From: Cornus controversa
Lineage: Eukaryota > Streptophyta > Magnoliopsida > Cornales > Cornaceae
Length of the DNA: 64,000 bases
Direction: 5' to 3'
Assembly: GCA_026545225.1 (NCBI GenBank)
Contig: CM048846.1
Location: 34,111,501 to 34,175,500, forward strand
The stretch's first letter is position 1, and each line of letters starts with the position of its first letter. This document shows, piece after piece, positions 1 to 10,930 of this stretch. The notes beneath the pieces were generated by a model. The model worked only from the letters and a program-made list of their open reading frames with translations. It did no database searches and was not told where the DNA came from. A program made the position numbers and the translations under genes.

Positions 1-1131
1 TTAAGGCTAAGCCATGGACTATCTTCGATTGGCATGGGCCATCTGCCTAACTACTCTAATATAGGGTGCAGTATGGTTCATTTTCTCTAGGCATAATCCA
101 TCAAAGCTCTTAATAATATATTCAGTGATTACCATTGTGTAATAATCGCTCTCATGATCACAGAAAATAAGAGAGATTGAGTTCAATAACAACAACTAAA
201 TATCTAAGACAAGATAAGAAATCATTGAAACTGAATTTACAAGACTTTTATTGCTCAATTCTATAATAAGAATCCTCTTAATTACACAATCTATGCATGT
301 ATATAAAGGTCCCCAATAATTAAAACAATCAAACCATTGATGCTTTGTTAGGGCTACATCAAAACCCTAGTGGATGAACTAGCCGCTCATGGTAGAAGAA
401 GAAGCTTCAACTGTTGAGGAAGAAGGCATCATCTTCATGAATTATGCGTATGACTTCGTTCTCCAATGGCTCTGCAAGTATCTTCTACTCCGTCCTCAGC
501 CCTCTCAGACTCTCCAATCTCTGTCTAATCTCTTTAATCTCCTCCAAGCTCAGCCTCCAAGTCTTCACTTTATTCCCCAAGAGAATACACCAAAGTCCTA
601 ATCCAATTAGGAATAAATTAGGGTTTCCCGCAGCACTAATCAGGTGGGTTTTTCCTGCTGACTTCGGCCCAACTTTTGACCCACTAGAAGTCCGATTGAC
701 GGAATTTTCATGAAATACAAAAGTGTGCAGAATCAAATTTCATTCAACCCAAAGCAAAAATTATGTCGATTTGAGGCTTGAAAATAAGACTTCTGTTCTG
801 TTTTCCAAAATGGGATTAAGACTATATTATGCGCAGATTTGGGCTTCAAGCCCGAAACCTTCTTAAGCAGTTGTAATTCTCTTGGACCTCTTCGTTGGGC
901 TGATTTGAGTTGAAATAAATGGTTTAATGAATCTCCTTGATGTAGTCTTCATCTAACCATCTTGGATGTCTTCTTTAAAAGCCCAAAAGCATGGTTTTAA
1001 CTGAAATAATCATTAAGGCCCTAAAAATACAGAAAACACTAAAAACGAAGTAAAATAACAAATAATTTACCACTAAGAGAATAAAATACATAAGTTAAGA
1101 GGCTAGAATGCGTAACATTCAATGCCTATCA
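1..1131 (-). mobile_element. LTR family I, copy A, cut by the window edge
   Basis: This is the reverse complement of the LTR found at 3470-4169, 9870-10930 and 34547-35983. Its LTR start (TGATAGGCATTGAATG read on the - strand) lies at 1131, and its 3' end lies outside the window to the left. It abuts G2 integrase sequence at 1132 without any polypurine tract, so this is the outer edge of an insertion into that integrase. Whether it is a solo LTR or the 5' LTR of a longer element cannot be seen. The short ORFs around 389-736 inside it have no recognisable product. Confidence 0.85.
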
Positions 1132-1720
1132 AGAATCTAAATCGAACACTGGGGAATTTAATTCGGAGCATTTGTGGTGACAAGCCTAAACAGTGGGATT
1201 TAGTTCTGCCACAAGCTAAATTTGCATATAACAATACAGTTCACACTACTACTGGTAAATCTCCTTTTGCTTTAGTGTATCGACAACCTCCTACACAAGC
1301 GTTAGACCTGGCACGTCTTCCCAAGGTCACTTGAACTAGTGTTGCTACCGAGAATCTGGCTGAGCAAGTTTGCGATTTTCAAGCTGAAGTAAAGGCACGG
1401 TTAGAGGAGAAGAATGCAAAGTTTAAAGCTGCAGCAGATGTGAAGAGACATGAGAAATTGTTCACTGAGTGTGATCAGGTTATGGTATTTCCACGTAAGG
1501 AAAGGTTCTCAGTTGGTTCCTATAACAAGTTGAAGCCAAGGAAGTATGGACCGTACAAGGTGATCAAGAAGATCAATGACAACGCCTATATGATTGACTT
1601 GCCCGCTGAAATGAACATATCTCGTACATTCAATGTAGCTGAACTTTATGAGTTTAGTGATGATATTTTGCTTTAGCCGAATTACAACTCGAGGTCGAGT
1701 TCTTCGCAGGTGAGAAAGAC
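1132..1720 (+). pseudogene. CRM-like gypsy (G2) integrase C-terminal fragment
   Basis: The translation matches the integrase C-terminal half of the G2 family at 25434-26450. It begins just after the catalytic Glu region ([17 protein letters not shown]), passes the KPKQWDLVL segment, and ends in the C-terminal barrel-like stretch ([14 protein letters not shown], then [21 protein letters not shown]). The reading is broken by a TGA at about 1332-1334 and by TAG at about 1674-1676. The N-terminal zinc-binding and catalytic Asp parts are missing because LTR copy A interrupts the gene at 1131. It is a dead fragment. The clade is inferred from motif resemblance to CRM chromoviruses. Confidence 0.85.
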
Positions 1721-1784
1721 TAATGTAGGACATTTGGCTTTGGAGTTTGATGAAGAGATTGACCGAAAATTGGCAAAATGCGCT
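1721..1784 (+). mobile_element. Fragment of the G2 LTR start
   Basis: The sequence after a CAGGTGAGAAAGAC purine-rich stretch matches the first ~65 bp of the G2 LTR at 23326, with the terminal TG changed to TA. It stops at about 1784, where the 3' end of an unrelated Athila-type element begins. Confidence 0.7.
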
Positions 1785-1885
1785 AGTTTATGACTGAGCA
1801 TGATTCAATTTTTGTATAAGATAGTTAATTTCATTTTTGTAATATTGCATTGCTAAGAGACTAGCAATGTGTAAGTTTGGGGGTG
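1785..1885 (+). mobile_element. Athila-type 3' untranslated end with polypurine tract
   Basis: A short AT-rich stretch ends in GTAAGTTTGGGGGTG at 1871-1885, immediately before an LTR start (TGATAAG). This is the usual polypurine tract for plus-strand priming in Athila-type elements. The rest of that element's interior is missing, so only its 3' end plus LTR remains. Confidence 0.75.
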
Positions 1886-3469
1886 TGATAAGTGTTCAAT
1901 ACTATGCATTTGAACCCTCTTTATTGCATATGTTAGTTCCGTTATTACGTTTACCGAGGTACGTTTATGGTATTTTTGTGTTTTTGATGTATTACAGGTT
2001 TTGTATCAAAAGGAGCAATGTTTGAGGCCATTTGCAGTTGAAGAGCATAATTCAGAAATGAAGCTAAGGCATCTCGATCAATCGAGATGTTGATCTCGAT
2101 CAATCAGAATCTCGATTGATCGAGGCATGTATTTCGATTAATCGAAATCTCGATCAATCGAGATTCCAATCTCGATCAATCGAGATTTTGCAGACCCACT
2201 TGCCCACTTGCTCACCTGCTCTCCCATTTGCAACAAAATCCCCCTTTTTGCACGACTTGGAGGGATTTTTTGACTTGAATAAGACACTTGGATATATTAG
2301 TGATATAGTTGGTATATATATTCCTATATATATATACATGGTGGGCCCCAAGGATGAAATGTAGCCAAAAAGCACAAAAGGAGCCATTTTTCTCTCATAC
2401 AACATATACCATACATAGAGACATTCGGGAGAGGAGAAGAGGAGCTGAACCAGACCTTGAAGCTTCATTTTCTCCATAAAGAATTGTTTCTTGATCAGAA
2501 ATTTCATAACCAAAAATGATTTCAAGATTTTTTTGTTCGATCATCTTAATCATTTTTCTTGTTCCTTTACCCTTGTTTGGGCAATTTGGAGAAAAACCAG
2601 ATTTGCAGTCGAATTTGCTAAATATTTGAGAATCTCTTATTTAGTTAATAAGGACTTAATGGAAGAGTGCAAGGCTGCCATGATCAACTAACTTCTCTAC
2701 TAGGGTGTGGGTGAAACCCCTAGCCATGTAAACTTGTTCATTTTTGTAGCATTATTTGGGATTTGTATTCAAATGTTGATTACTTAGTCTAGTGACAATG
2801 TACACTTTTACATTTCTTATATATATTCATTTGATGTTGATTTTATTCTTGTCTTAGAGTAAAATCTATCATGTGAATGCACAACATTTGCATCTTCCAC
2901 AAGAAATGCAAATGATGGCTAGGTAATGGTATTTGAATTGAATGTGTTGTTCTTGCTTGTATAAACCATGCCAAGATAAGGTAGTTTGGATGCATTTAGG
3001 TTCACTTAGAGAGTAGGGTAATTAGTTAGGTTGAAGAACTATTCTTGTTAAAGATGGATTATGATAGGTTTGTGCACACACTAATCTTTTGATATGTTAT
3101 TGAGGTCACAAGCCTAATGACATTGTTAGACATTTAATTTTATAAATCCCAAGCTTGCTACATTTATGGACATGTGAATGGCTAGTGGTGGAAACCACCC
3201 CTAGTTTTCTCTCCCAACTTATAACTCTTTAAATTTAGTATTTTTACATTTCATGCAATAGTTTTAAAACAAAAAAAATTAAAACCTTGTTTTTAGAATT
3301 AAAGTGGAATAAATCTCTCTTCAAGACAATTAACAACTAGTCCTCGTGGGATCGATACCCTCTATATAGAACCGTATCTACAAAGATTCGTGCTCTTGCG
3401 AGTGGTTAAATTATATTTTGAAAAAGGGCAAAAATAAGCTTACAATTACAATCAAGTTTAGCCACATCA
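1886..3469 (+). mobile_element. LTR family II, 3' LTR of an Athila-type element (1584 bp)
   Basis: It runs from TGATAAGTGTTCAATA to GTTTAGCCACATCA, with the expected TG and CA ends and a polypurine tract directly upstream. The same LTR family is the 5' LTR of the minus-strand Athila element at 21478-22881 (1404 bp). The two copies share layout and many segments, for example the passages before CCACCCCTAG and the AACCGTATCTACAAA region, but differ in a palindrome-rich block (2071-2187 here). It ends exactly where a 5'-truncated family I LTR starts. The small ORFs at 2116-2691 are not genes. Confidence 0.85.
2071..2187. repeat. Cluster of short imperfect palindromes in LTR-II
   Basis: Near-palindromic units such as ATCTCGATCAATCGAGAT (2071-2088) recur about six times with variants, including ATTTCGATTAATCGAAAT. 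Each can form a hairpin with arms of about 8 bp. The equivalent block of the other LTR-II copy (22571-22695) carries related but different units (CGATTGTGCGAAAT). Confidence 0.85.
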
Positions 3470-4169
3470 GGGACCTTTATATACATGCATAGATTGTGTA
3501 ATTTAGAGGATTCTTGTTATAGAATTGAGCAATAAAAGTCTTGTAAATTCAATCTCAATGATTTCTTATCTTGTCTTAGATATTTAGTTATTGTTATTGA
3601 ACTCGATTTCTTTTATTTTTTGTGATCATGAGAGCGATTATTACACAATGATAATCACTGAATATATTATTAAGAGCTTTGATGGATTATGCCTAGAGAA
3701 AATGAACCATACTGCACCCTAGATTAGAGTAGTTAGGCAGATGGCCCATGCCAATCGAAGATAGTCCATGGCTTAGCTTTAATCATATGTTATCTTCTTG
3801 ACGGATGAAGGTGAGCATGTAGCCACCGACACCACTTATGCATAATGTAATTCCCCATAGTTGATTCAATTGACCATTGATTGTGGAGTTAGTGGTGAAG
3901 TCAAATACCCTAGATTTCTCTCATATTATCTTCACTTTCTATTTTACTTTGATTTATTTTATTTTACTTTTTAATTAGTTTAGTTTAAAAATCAGAATTC
4001 TTTTCTTCTAAATTTAATTTGAATTAATTCAGTATTCCAACTCGTCAGACCATAATCCCTGAGGTACGATACCCCTTTCGATAGCCCTATTCTGCAAGGA
4101 ATTCGTTCTATTGCGAAGTGTGGAAATTTTTAATTGATATACATTTTGAGTCACACTCCACACGAATCA
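3470..4169 (+). mobile_element. LTR family I, copy B (5' LTR of Athila element 1, 5'-truncated)
   Basis: It starts inside the LTR (GGGACCTTTATATACATGC) and ends CACACGAATCA, five bases before a primer-binding site. Comparison with the complete copy at 34547-35983 shows that roughly the first half is missing. Its orientation and the following PBS make it the 5' LTR of the gag-pol element that follows. Confidence 0.9.
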
Positions 4170-4174
4170 ATTTT

Positions 4175-4192
4175 TGGCGCCATTGCCGGGGA
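4175..4192 (+). promoter_or_regulatory. Primer-binding site, tRNA-Asp type
   Basis: TGGCGCCATTGCCGGGGA is complementary to the 3' end of plant tRNA-Asp except for one mismatch (A for G at the seventh base). It differs from the perfect site of the second Athila element at 21454-21471. It marks the start of minus-strand DNA synthesis in this element family. Confidence 0.93.
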
Positions 4193-4313
4193 TTATCTAT
4201 TTGATTGACTGGATTTTACAGAATTAATTTTAATTGGATTTTTAGTTTAGGAAATTTTTATATTTTATTTTTAATTTTGTTTTTGTTTTCTTTTAGGTAC
4301 TTTTGGCTAATAT

Positions 4314-6089
4314 ATGCAAGGTCGTCGTTCTATAGCTGATCATTTGATACCTCTTGATCCTGAGCCTGAACTTACTCTTAGACAACAGAGGAACGTCGCT
4401 GTTGATACCATTGTGCAAGAGGAAGAATTAATTGAAGACATGGCAGAAGAGAGGAATAACAACCTTGTTCCTAATGTTGATGGAGAAAGAGCTAGATTGC
4501 TTAGGGACTACTATGTTCCTGAGACATATACCTCACCAGCGGGTTTTCAACTGCCTAATTTCACAGCACAGAATTATGAGATCAAGTCCAGCATTATTCA
4601 GATGCTACCATCTTATTTTGGACTGACTCAAGAAGACCCGTACAAGCATCTGGATGAATTCATTGAAGTGTGCTCAACTACCAAAATTCATAACTTCTCT
4701 GAAGATGCTTTCAGAATGAGACTTTTTCCATTCTCCTTGAAAGACAAAGCAAAGTATTGATTCAACTCTCTACTGGCAGGTTCTATTACGACTTGGACTC
4801 AGATGCAACATGAGTTTCTTAAGAAGTATTTTTCGATAGGGAAGACCAATCAGTTCAGACGTGCTATCACTGGTTTCTCCCAACATGAGGGGGAACAATT
4901 TTATGAGATATGGGAAAAATTCAAGGACCTTCTTAGGAAGTGTCCCCATCATCAAGTTCCTAAGTGGCAACTAGTGCAGAGTTTTCATGAAGGGCTGACA
5001 GAAGCCAACAGACAGATGGTTGATGCATCTTGTGGAGGTACTTTTATGTTGAAGAGTGAAGAAGAGCAATGGACCTTATTTGAAAATCTTAGTGACAACT
5101 CTCTACAACATGTGTCCTCTACTCGTTCTAGCAGACCTGCCACTACAGGGAAGACAGATATAATTTTTGAGGTTGGTGCTTCAGAAGCTATGCCAACTGA
5201 CATTGATCTAATTGCACAGAAGGTAGTAGCAATTATGGCTGCCAATCAAACTCCTTCTACTTCAAATTCTCCATTGCTAGGCCCTTGTGAATTTTACTCT
5301 AGTCCTATGCATAATGTGAGCAATTGTCCTTCGATTGGGCAATTTTCTGATGTTCAACATGAGCAAGTCCAAGCTACATTCACTGGACCAATGAATCCTC
5401 CACGAGGTAATACTTACAATCCCACATGGAGGAATCATCCTGGTTTTTCTTACAGTAACCAAGGGGCAGCAATGCAACCAGCATATCAACCTAGGACTTT
5501 TGTGCCTCAACAGCAATATCAAACACAAAGTCCTATGGCCCAAAGAATTTCTGCTATTGAAGACAAGCTGACACTTACCTTGTCAAAATTTGACAAACTT
5601 GATTCTCTTATAGAGACAGTGCAAGCTACTACAGCAACAGTACAATCTACAGTTCAGCTAGTGCACTCGCATTCTCAATCCATTGCCAAACTAGAATCTC
5701 AGTTTGGACAGCTTGCTACTTCATTGAGTAGAAGAGAAGAAGGAAAGCTCCCTAGTCAACCAATTGCTAATCCTAGAGGGATGCAAGCTTCCACAAGCAA
5801 CCCACACCATGAGCAAGTTCAAGCCATTACCACTTTAAGGAGTGGAAAAATAATTGATAATAAGGTGGGTGAGAAGAAAGAAGAAGAAAAAGTGACCACA
5901 AGTCCAAGTGCTGAAATTCCTTATCAGCCCAAGGCTCCTTTCCCACAACGTTTCCTTGAAGCATCTAAATTGGGGAAGCAAGGGGACAAGCTGCATGACA
6001 TGATGGAGGTGTTTCGACAAGTGAAAATTAATTTGCCACTCCTTGATGCCATCAAGCAAATTAATGTGCACTCAGAAAAGGCGTTCTAA
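4314..6089 (+). pseudogene. Athila element 1 gag, broken
   Basis: This encodes the capsid/nucleocapsid polyprotein of an Athila-type Ty3/gypsy retrotransposon, which would package element RNA in cytoplasmic particles. The ATG at 4314 opens an acidic N-terminus, then the gag core (YFGLTQEDPYKHLDEFIEVC, then FLKKYFSIGKT). A TGA at 4758-4760 interrupts the conserved AKYWFNSL motif at its Trp. Reading resumes in the same frame and runs to 6089. The nucleocapsid zinc knuckle near 5286-5327 has lost its second Cys (CEFYSSPMHNVSNC, Tyr codon 5295-5297). A deletion near 6060 then shifts the frame, judged against element 2, and the following DLCTQK-like region is read in another frame. It cannot work as it stands. 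Confidence 0.92.
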
Positions 6090-6699
6090 AAGCCATGTGC
6101 CAAAGAAAGTGATGTTGCCACAACAAGTGAGTTCTATAATTCGGCAGTGCACTCCTCCCAAGTACAAAGATCCTGGTGCCCCAACTATCTCATGTATCAT
6201 TGGAGAGCACCATGTGGTTAAAGCTCTTCTTGATTTAGGTGCAAGTGTGAATTTACTACCCTATTCAGTCTACTTACAATTGGGCTTGGGAGAATGGAAG
6301 CCTACCTCGGTGGTATTGCAATTTGCAGACAGATCAACAAAGCAACCCCGAGGAATCATTGAAGATGTACTGATTAAAGTGGACAAGTTCTACTTTTCAG
6401 TTGATTTCATTGTACTTGACACTGAGCCAGTTCATAATCCGAAAAGGCACATTCCAGTGATCCTTGGTCGACCTTTCTTAGCTACTGCTGATGCTTACAT
6501 AAATTGTAGGTCGGGGATCATGGATATTTCATTTGGCAACATGAATGTCAAGCTTAATGTGTTCAATGCCATCCAACACCCTCTATATCAGAGTGATGTG
6601 TTCTGCATGGATGATATTGATGAATGTGTAGAGGAATTTGTGTTATCCTCTATATCTCGAAACTGCTTGGAAGTATGTAAGTCGCTTTATGACTTTTGA
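6043..6699 (+). pseudogene. Athila element 1 protease region
   Basis: This is the aspartic protease domain of the Athila pol polyprotein. The active-site motif reads LLDLGASVNLLPYS at about 6220-6265, the Athila form of the D(S/T)G motif, with Asp retained. It is followed by the family-typical PRGIIEDVLIKVDKFYF stretch and the ILGRPFLATADAYI flap/C-terminal motif. The frame is shifted relative to the upstream gag by a small deletion. The ORF ends in TGA near 6697-6699, with the continuing pol in a different frame from about 6640. Confidence 0.88.
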
Positions 6700-8440
6700 G
6701 AAAATTAATAATGAAGGTTTGTGTGCAGAAGTGCATTCTATGCTGGAAGTGGATGCTATTCAGAATACTCCACCATGGAGAATTCCAATTGAGCCATTAC
6801 CTTCTCTCTCTAACACTCCCCTAGTGCCCTCATTGGAGTCCCCTCCATCATTAGAGTTGAAGCCTTTGCTTGACAAGTTAAAGTATATATTTTTTGGGGC
6901 ACAGAAAACTCTTCCTGTTGTAATTGCCTCTGATCTGACAGAAATTCAAGAGAAGCGCTTAGTAGAGGTCTTATATCAACATCGTGAAGCAATTAGGTGG
7001 AGTGTTACTGATCTGAAGGGCATTGATCCCTCAATTTGCATGCAGAAAATTCATTTGAAAGAAGGTTGTAAGCCATCTAGAGAGGCACAAAGGCGACTGA
7101 ACCCCAACATGAAGGAGGTGGTAAAGAAATAGGTTGTCAAGTTACTTGATGCAGGTATTATTTATCCAATTTCTGACAGCACATGGGTGAGTCCAACACA
7201 AGTGGTTCCTAAGAAGTCTGGTCTTACCATTGTCCCTAACTCTATGGGAGAGCTTGTTCCACAACGTACTGCCACAGGTTGGCGTGTTTGCATTGATTAC
7301 AGAAAGCTCAATTCTATGACAAGGAAGGATCACTTCCCTCTTCCATTCATTGATCAAATACTTGAAAGGTTAGCGGGTCAGAGCTATTATTGCTTTCTGG
7401 ATGGCTACTCTGGTTACAACCAAGTGGCTATGGATCCAGAAGATCAAGAGAAGACTATTTTCACTTGTCCCTTTGGTACTTTTGCTTATCGTCGTATGCC
7501 ATTTGGATTATGTAATGCTCTGGCAACATTCCAGAGGTGTATGATGGCCATTTTTTCTGACATGGTGGAAAAATTCTTGGAGGTGTTCATAGATAACTTC
7601 TCTATTTTTGGATCATCCTTTGAACACTGTTTGAGTAATTTATCACTTGTGCTTTAAAGGTGCCGAGAACGGAATTTGGTACTTAGTTGGGAGAAGATCC
7701 ATTTCATGGTGAAAGAGGGTATAGTGCTAGGCCATATTGTTTCAGAAAAAGGCATTGAAGTTGATAAAGCAAAGATCGACCTAATTGCAACTCTGCCTCA
7801 TCCAACTTTGGTAAGGCAAGTTCGATCTTTCTTAGGCTATGCTGGGTTTTATAGAAGATTCATCAAGGATTTCAGTAAAATTGCTCGACCATTGTGCCAT
7901 TTGTTATCTAAAGATGTTCCATTTATCTTTGATGAAGAATGTGTGCAAGCATTTGAAAAGCTTCGGTCTCTGTTATCCTCTGCACCAATCATGCAATCTC
8001 CAAAATGGGCTCTACCTTTTGAAATCATGTGTGATGCCTCTGATTATGCAGTGGGAGCAGTGTTGGGACAAAGAGAAGAGAAACGGTCATATGTCATCTA
8101 TTACGCTAGTAAGACTCTCTCTGATGCCCAACTCAATTATGCAACCACAGAGAAAGAGCTTCTAGCTGTAGTATTTGCCTTGGACAAGTTTCGTTCTTAT
8201 TTATTGGGGTCCAAGGTGGTTGTCTACTCTGATCATGCAGCATTGAGACATTTATTGGCGAAGAAAGAAACAAAACCGCGTCTTATTCGATGGATTTTAT
8301 TATTGTAAGAATTCAATTTGGAAATAAAAGACAAAAAGGGGACTGAGAATGTGGTTGCGGATCATTTATCTCGGATTGAGTTTGAGCCGGTGATCGATAC
8401 ATTACCTATTCGAGACTCATTTCTGGATGAACAATTGTTT
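6638..8440 (+). pseudogene. Athila element 1 reverse transcriptase and RNase H
   Basis: The linker (about 6640-7130) carries the DLKGIDPSICMQKIHL motif that precedes RT in Athila elements. RT follows (CIDYRKLNSMTRKDHFPLPF, then FLDGYSGYNQ, then YRRMPFGLCNA). Its catalytic motif reads FIDN, with the second Asp codon changed to AAC at 7595-7597. RNase H follows ([44 protein letters not shown]). In-frame stops lie at about 7130 (TAG), 7655-7657 (TAA) and 8306-8308 (TAA). The last two look like Gln CAA to TAA. At about 8440 the reading jumps straight to a KLNGQRLKH motif that normally follows integrase, so the integrase has been deleted. Confidence 0.92.
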
Positions 8441-9420
8441 GGAATTTGTGAGATAAAACTTAATGGGCAAAGGTTGAAGCATTGTGTGGAATGATGTGTG
8501 CCAAGAAGAGACGTAGAGTCCGTCGACTTGACGGATCCCGTCTATTTGACTTAATCCATTCGGAGAGTTAATCGTCTCCTACGGACGTTAAATTGTAGTT
8601 TTTGTATGTATTTCTATACTTTAATTTCTTTAGTTTTCTTTAATTTTAATTTTTAGTTTTAGTTTTCTCAAGTTTTCTTTCAATTCTAGTTGCGTTTTAA
8701 TGTTTTTTCTTTGAGTTTTTTATGTATAAGTTGCTTTCGGAGGATGTCAAGAGGTGTACCGAGGTATTTGGACTCAAGACGGGTGAAAAAACGTGCTCTC
8801 GGTCGACCTTGGGCGATGGAAACTCAAAAATTACAAGTCCCGGTCGACCTTGGGCGATGGAGGGTCAAACAGGCTTCCAGGAGGGGGATCGATCGCCTTA
8901 TGAAATTCAAAGAGGATACCCACCAGCAGGTGGGCAATCGATCGCCCACCCCATGGGGGATCGATCGTTCAAGCCCAAAAGTGGGCTGGCCGAGAATCCT
9001 CCTTATATATGGACTCCCACTCCTCCTTTGTTGCTACTACTTGCATCCTTGACCTCTTTGAGCTCCAATTCAAGTCCTACTTCAACCGGAAAATTATTTT
9101 CTTCAATTGGTGAGTATTAAACAAGAATTCAACATTGATCATCATCAACATCAACATCAAACCGGATTGATAATCACTACTTCTCAAAGGAACCTCTCAC
9201 TTTTTCAAGTTCAACATCAAAATAAGTGAAGTTTTTCTTTGGTGAAATTGTGCAAATCTTTTTGAGGGCTTTTGAAGACCAAGTTTAGGGGATCAATTTG
9301 GTGCATTTAATTGTTCAATTTGGGTGGAAAAATTGTCGAAAAGAGGAGGTTGAAGGATACATTTTTATTGTGCACGCCAAGTGTTCGGTTTAATTCCTCA
9401 ACCAAACTTTTTCTATTTCT
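8441..9420 (+). mobile_element. Athila element 1 spacer between pol and the env-position ORF
   Basis: After the LNGQRLKHC pol tail there is no long ORF. The spacer holds a 21-bp exact direct repeat (CGGTCGACCTTGGGCGATGG plus A at 8800-8820 and 8841-8861). It also holds three copies of an ATCGATCG core, at about 8888-8895, 8937-8944 and 8960-8967, one inside a larger GGGCAATCGATCGCCC palindrome. A CT/T-rich stretch lies at 8600-8720. Two overlapping reading frames at 8690-9120 have no recognisable product and probably arise from these repeats. Confidence 0.75.
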
Positions 9421-9897
9421 ATGGCACCAAAGAGAGCAAGTCACCAAGGTGCTTCAAGTTCACGCAATCCTCGTCGAGCGAGGCATGATCCAACAACCCG
9501 TTCTTCGAGATCTCGCCGAGAAGGTATTCATGAGAGATGGTATCCAAGGGCTTTGAACTTTGAAACCACGTTTGACATCGCCGAACTTTATGGTATGTTT
9601 CATGACACACGATGGGGGATTTCTGACATCCGTCGTCGTCGGTCGGCATCAATTTTTGTTCCACTCTCTTCTACTATCTACCTGAGGCTTGTCAAGGTAT
9701 TTTATCAGAATTTAATGCAGAAACCTGATGAGCGGGATGTGCTTATTTCTTCAGTAGATGGAATAGTAGTTCAGGTGGATATGTCATCCATTACTATTGC
9801 CATGGGTTGTCCTCATGAGTGCCCAGATGATTTGACTCATATCTATACTCCTCTACCCGACGATTTGTCAGTGGGTAATTTGGGCCGAAGTCAGTAG
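9421..9897 (+). pseudogene. Athila element 1 env-position ORF, C-terminally truncated
   Basis: A 158-residue ORF begins MAPKRASHQGASSSRNPRR, a basic Ser/Arg-rich N-terminus, and continues through RALNFETTFDIAELYGMF, DTRWGISDIRRRRSASIF and a VKVFYQNLM segment. The same gene order and the same motifs (DTTWGVAELRRRRLDRLL, VLQVFYEHM) occur in the second Athila element at 14853-14224 on the - strand. Athila elements carry such an extra ORF after pol, often called env-like. Its function is not established and I see no membrane segment here. The last ~9 codons read into the LTR at 9870, so the C-terminal part has been deleted. Confidence 0.82.
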
Positions 9898-10930
9898 GAA
9901 AAACCCACCTGATTAGTGCTACGGGAAACCCTAATTTATTCCTAATTGGATTAGGACTTTGGTGTATTCTCTTGGGGAATAAAGTGAAGGATTGGAGGCT
10001 GAGTTGAGAGAGAGATTACAGACACTACAGTGATTGGAGAGGGCTAAGAAGAGAATAGAAACATATTTGCAGAGCCATTGGAGAATGAAGTCATATGCAT
10101 AATTCATGAAGATGATGCCTTCTTCCTCAACAGTTGAAGCTTCTTCTTCTACCATGAGCGGCTAGTTCATCCACTAGGGTTTTGATGTAGCCCTAACAAA
10201 GCATCAATGGTTTGATTGTTTTAATTATTGGGGACCTTTATATACATGCATAGATTGTGTAATTAAGAGGATTCTTATTATAGAATTGAGCAATAAAAGT
10301 CTTGTAAATTCAATCTCAATGATTTCTTATCTTGTCTTAGATATTTAGTTGTTGTTATTGAACTCAATCTCTCTTATTTTCTGTGATCATGAGAGCGATT
10401 ATTACACAATGGTAATCACTGAATATATCATTAAAAGCTTTGATGGATTATACCTAGAGAAGATGAACCATACTGCACCCTAGATTAGAGTAGTTAGGCA
10501 GATGGCCCATGTCAATCGAAGATAGTCCATGGCTTAGCTTTAATCATATGTTATCTTCTTGACAGATGAAGGTGAGCTTGTAGCCACTGACACCACTTAT
10601 GCATGATGTAATTCCCCATAGTTGATTCAATTGACCATTGATTGTGGAGTTAGTAGTGAAGTCAAATACCCTAGATTTCTCTCATATTATCTTCACTTTC
10701 TATTTTACTTTGATTTATTTTATTTTACTTTTTAATTAGTTTAGTTTAAAAATCAGAATTCTTTTCTTCTAAATTTAATTAAAATTAATTCAGTATTCCA
10801 ACTCGTCAGACATAATCCCTGAGGTATGATACCCCTTTCGATAGCCCTATTCTGCAAGAAATTCGTTCTATTGCGAAGTGTGGAAATTTTTAATTTGTAT
10901 ACTTTTTGAGTCACACTCACACACGAATCA
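9870..10930 (+). mobile_element. LTR family I, copy C (3' LTR of Athila element 1, 5'-truncated)
   Basis: It starts abruptly within the LTR (TTGGGCCGAAGTCAG) and ends ACACACGAATCA at 10930. Over the shared part it is very close to copy B (3470-4169), for instance across the GAGAGCGATTATTACACAATG and GACACCACTTATGCAT passages. Copies B and C can be read as the two LTRs of one + strand Athila element. The start of this LTR, the polypurine tract and the end of the preceding ORF were lost in a single deletion. It is joined directly to G2 zinc-knuckle sequence at 10931. Confidence 0.85.

Noticed and set aside
389..736. Three overlapping small ORFs near the left edge
   Set aside because: They lie inside a retrotransposon LTR; the same short frame reappears at 9931-10155 only because that is another copy of the LTR.
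1886..3469. Possible CRISPR-like array from repeated palindromes
   Set aside because: The units are 16-18 bp, variable, without constant spacers, inside a plant LTR.
4175..4192. Short tRNA-like matches at 4175, 21454, 23838, 32675 and 58905
   Set aside because: These are retrotransposon primer-binding sites, not tRNA genes.
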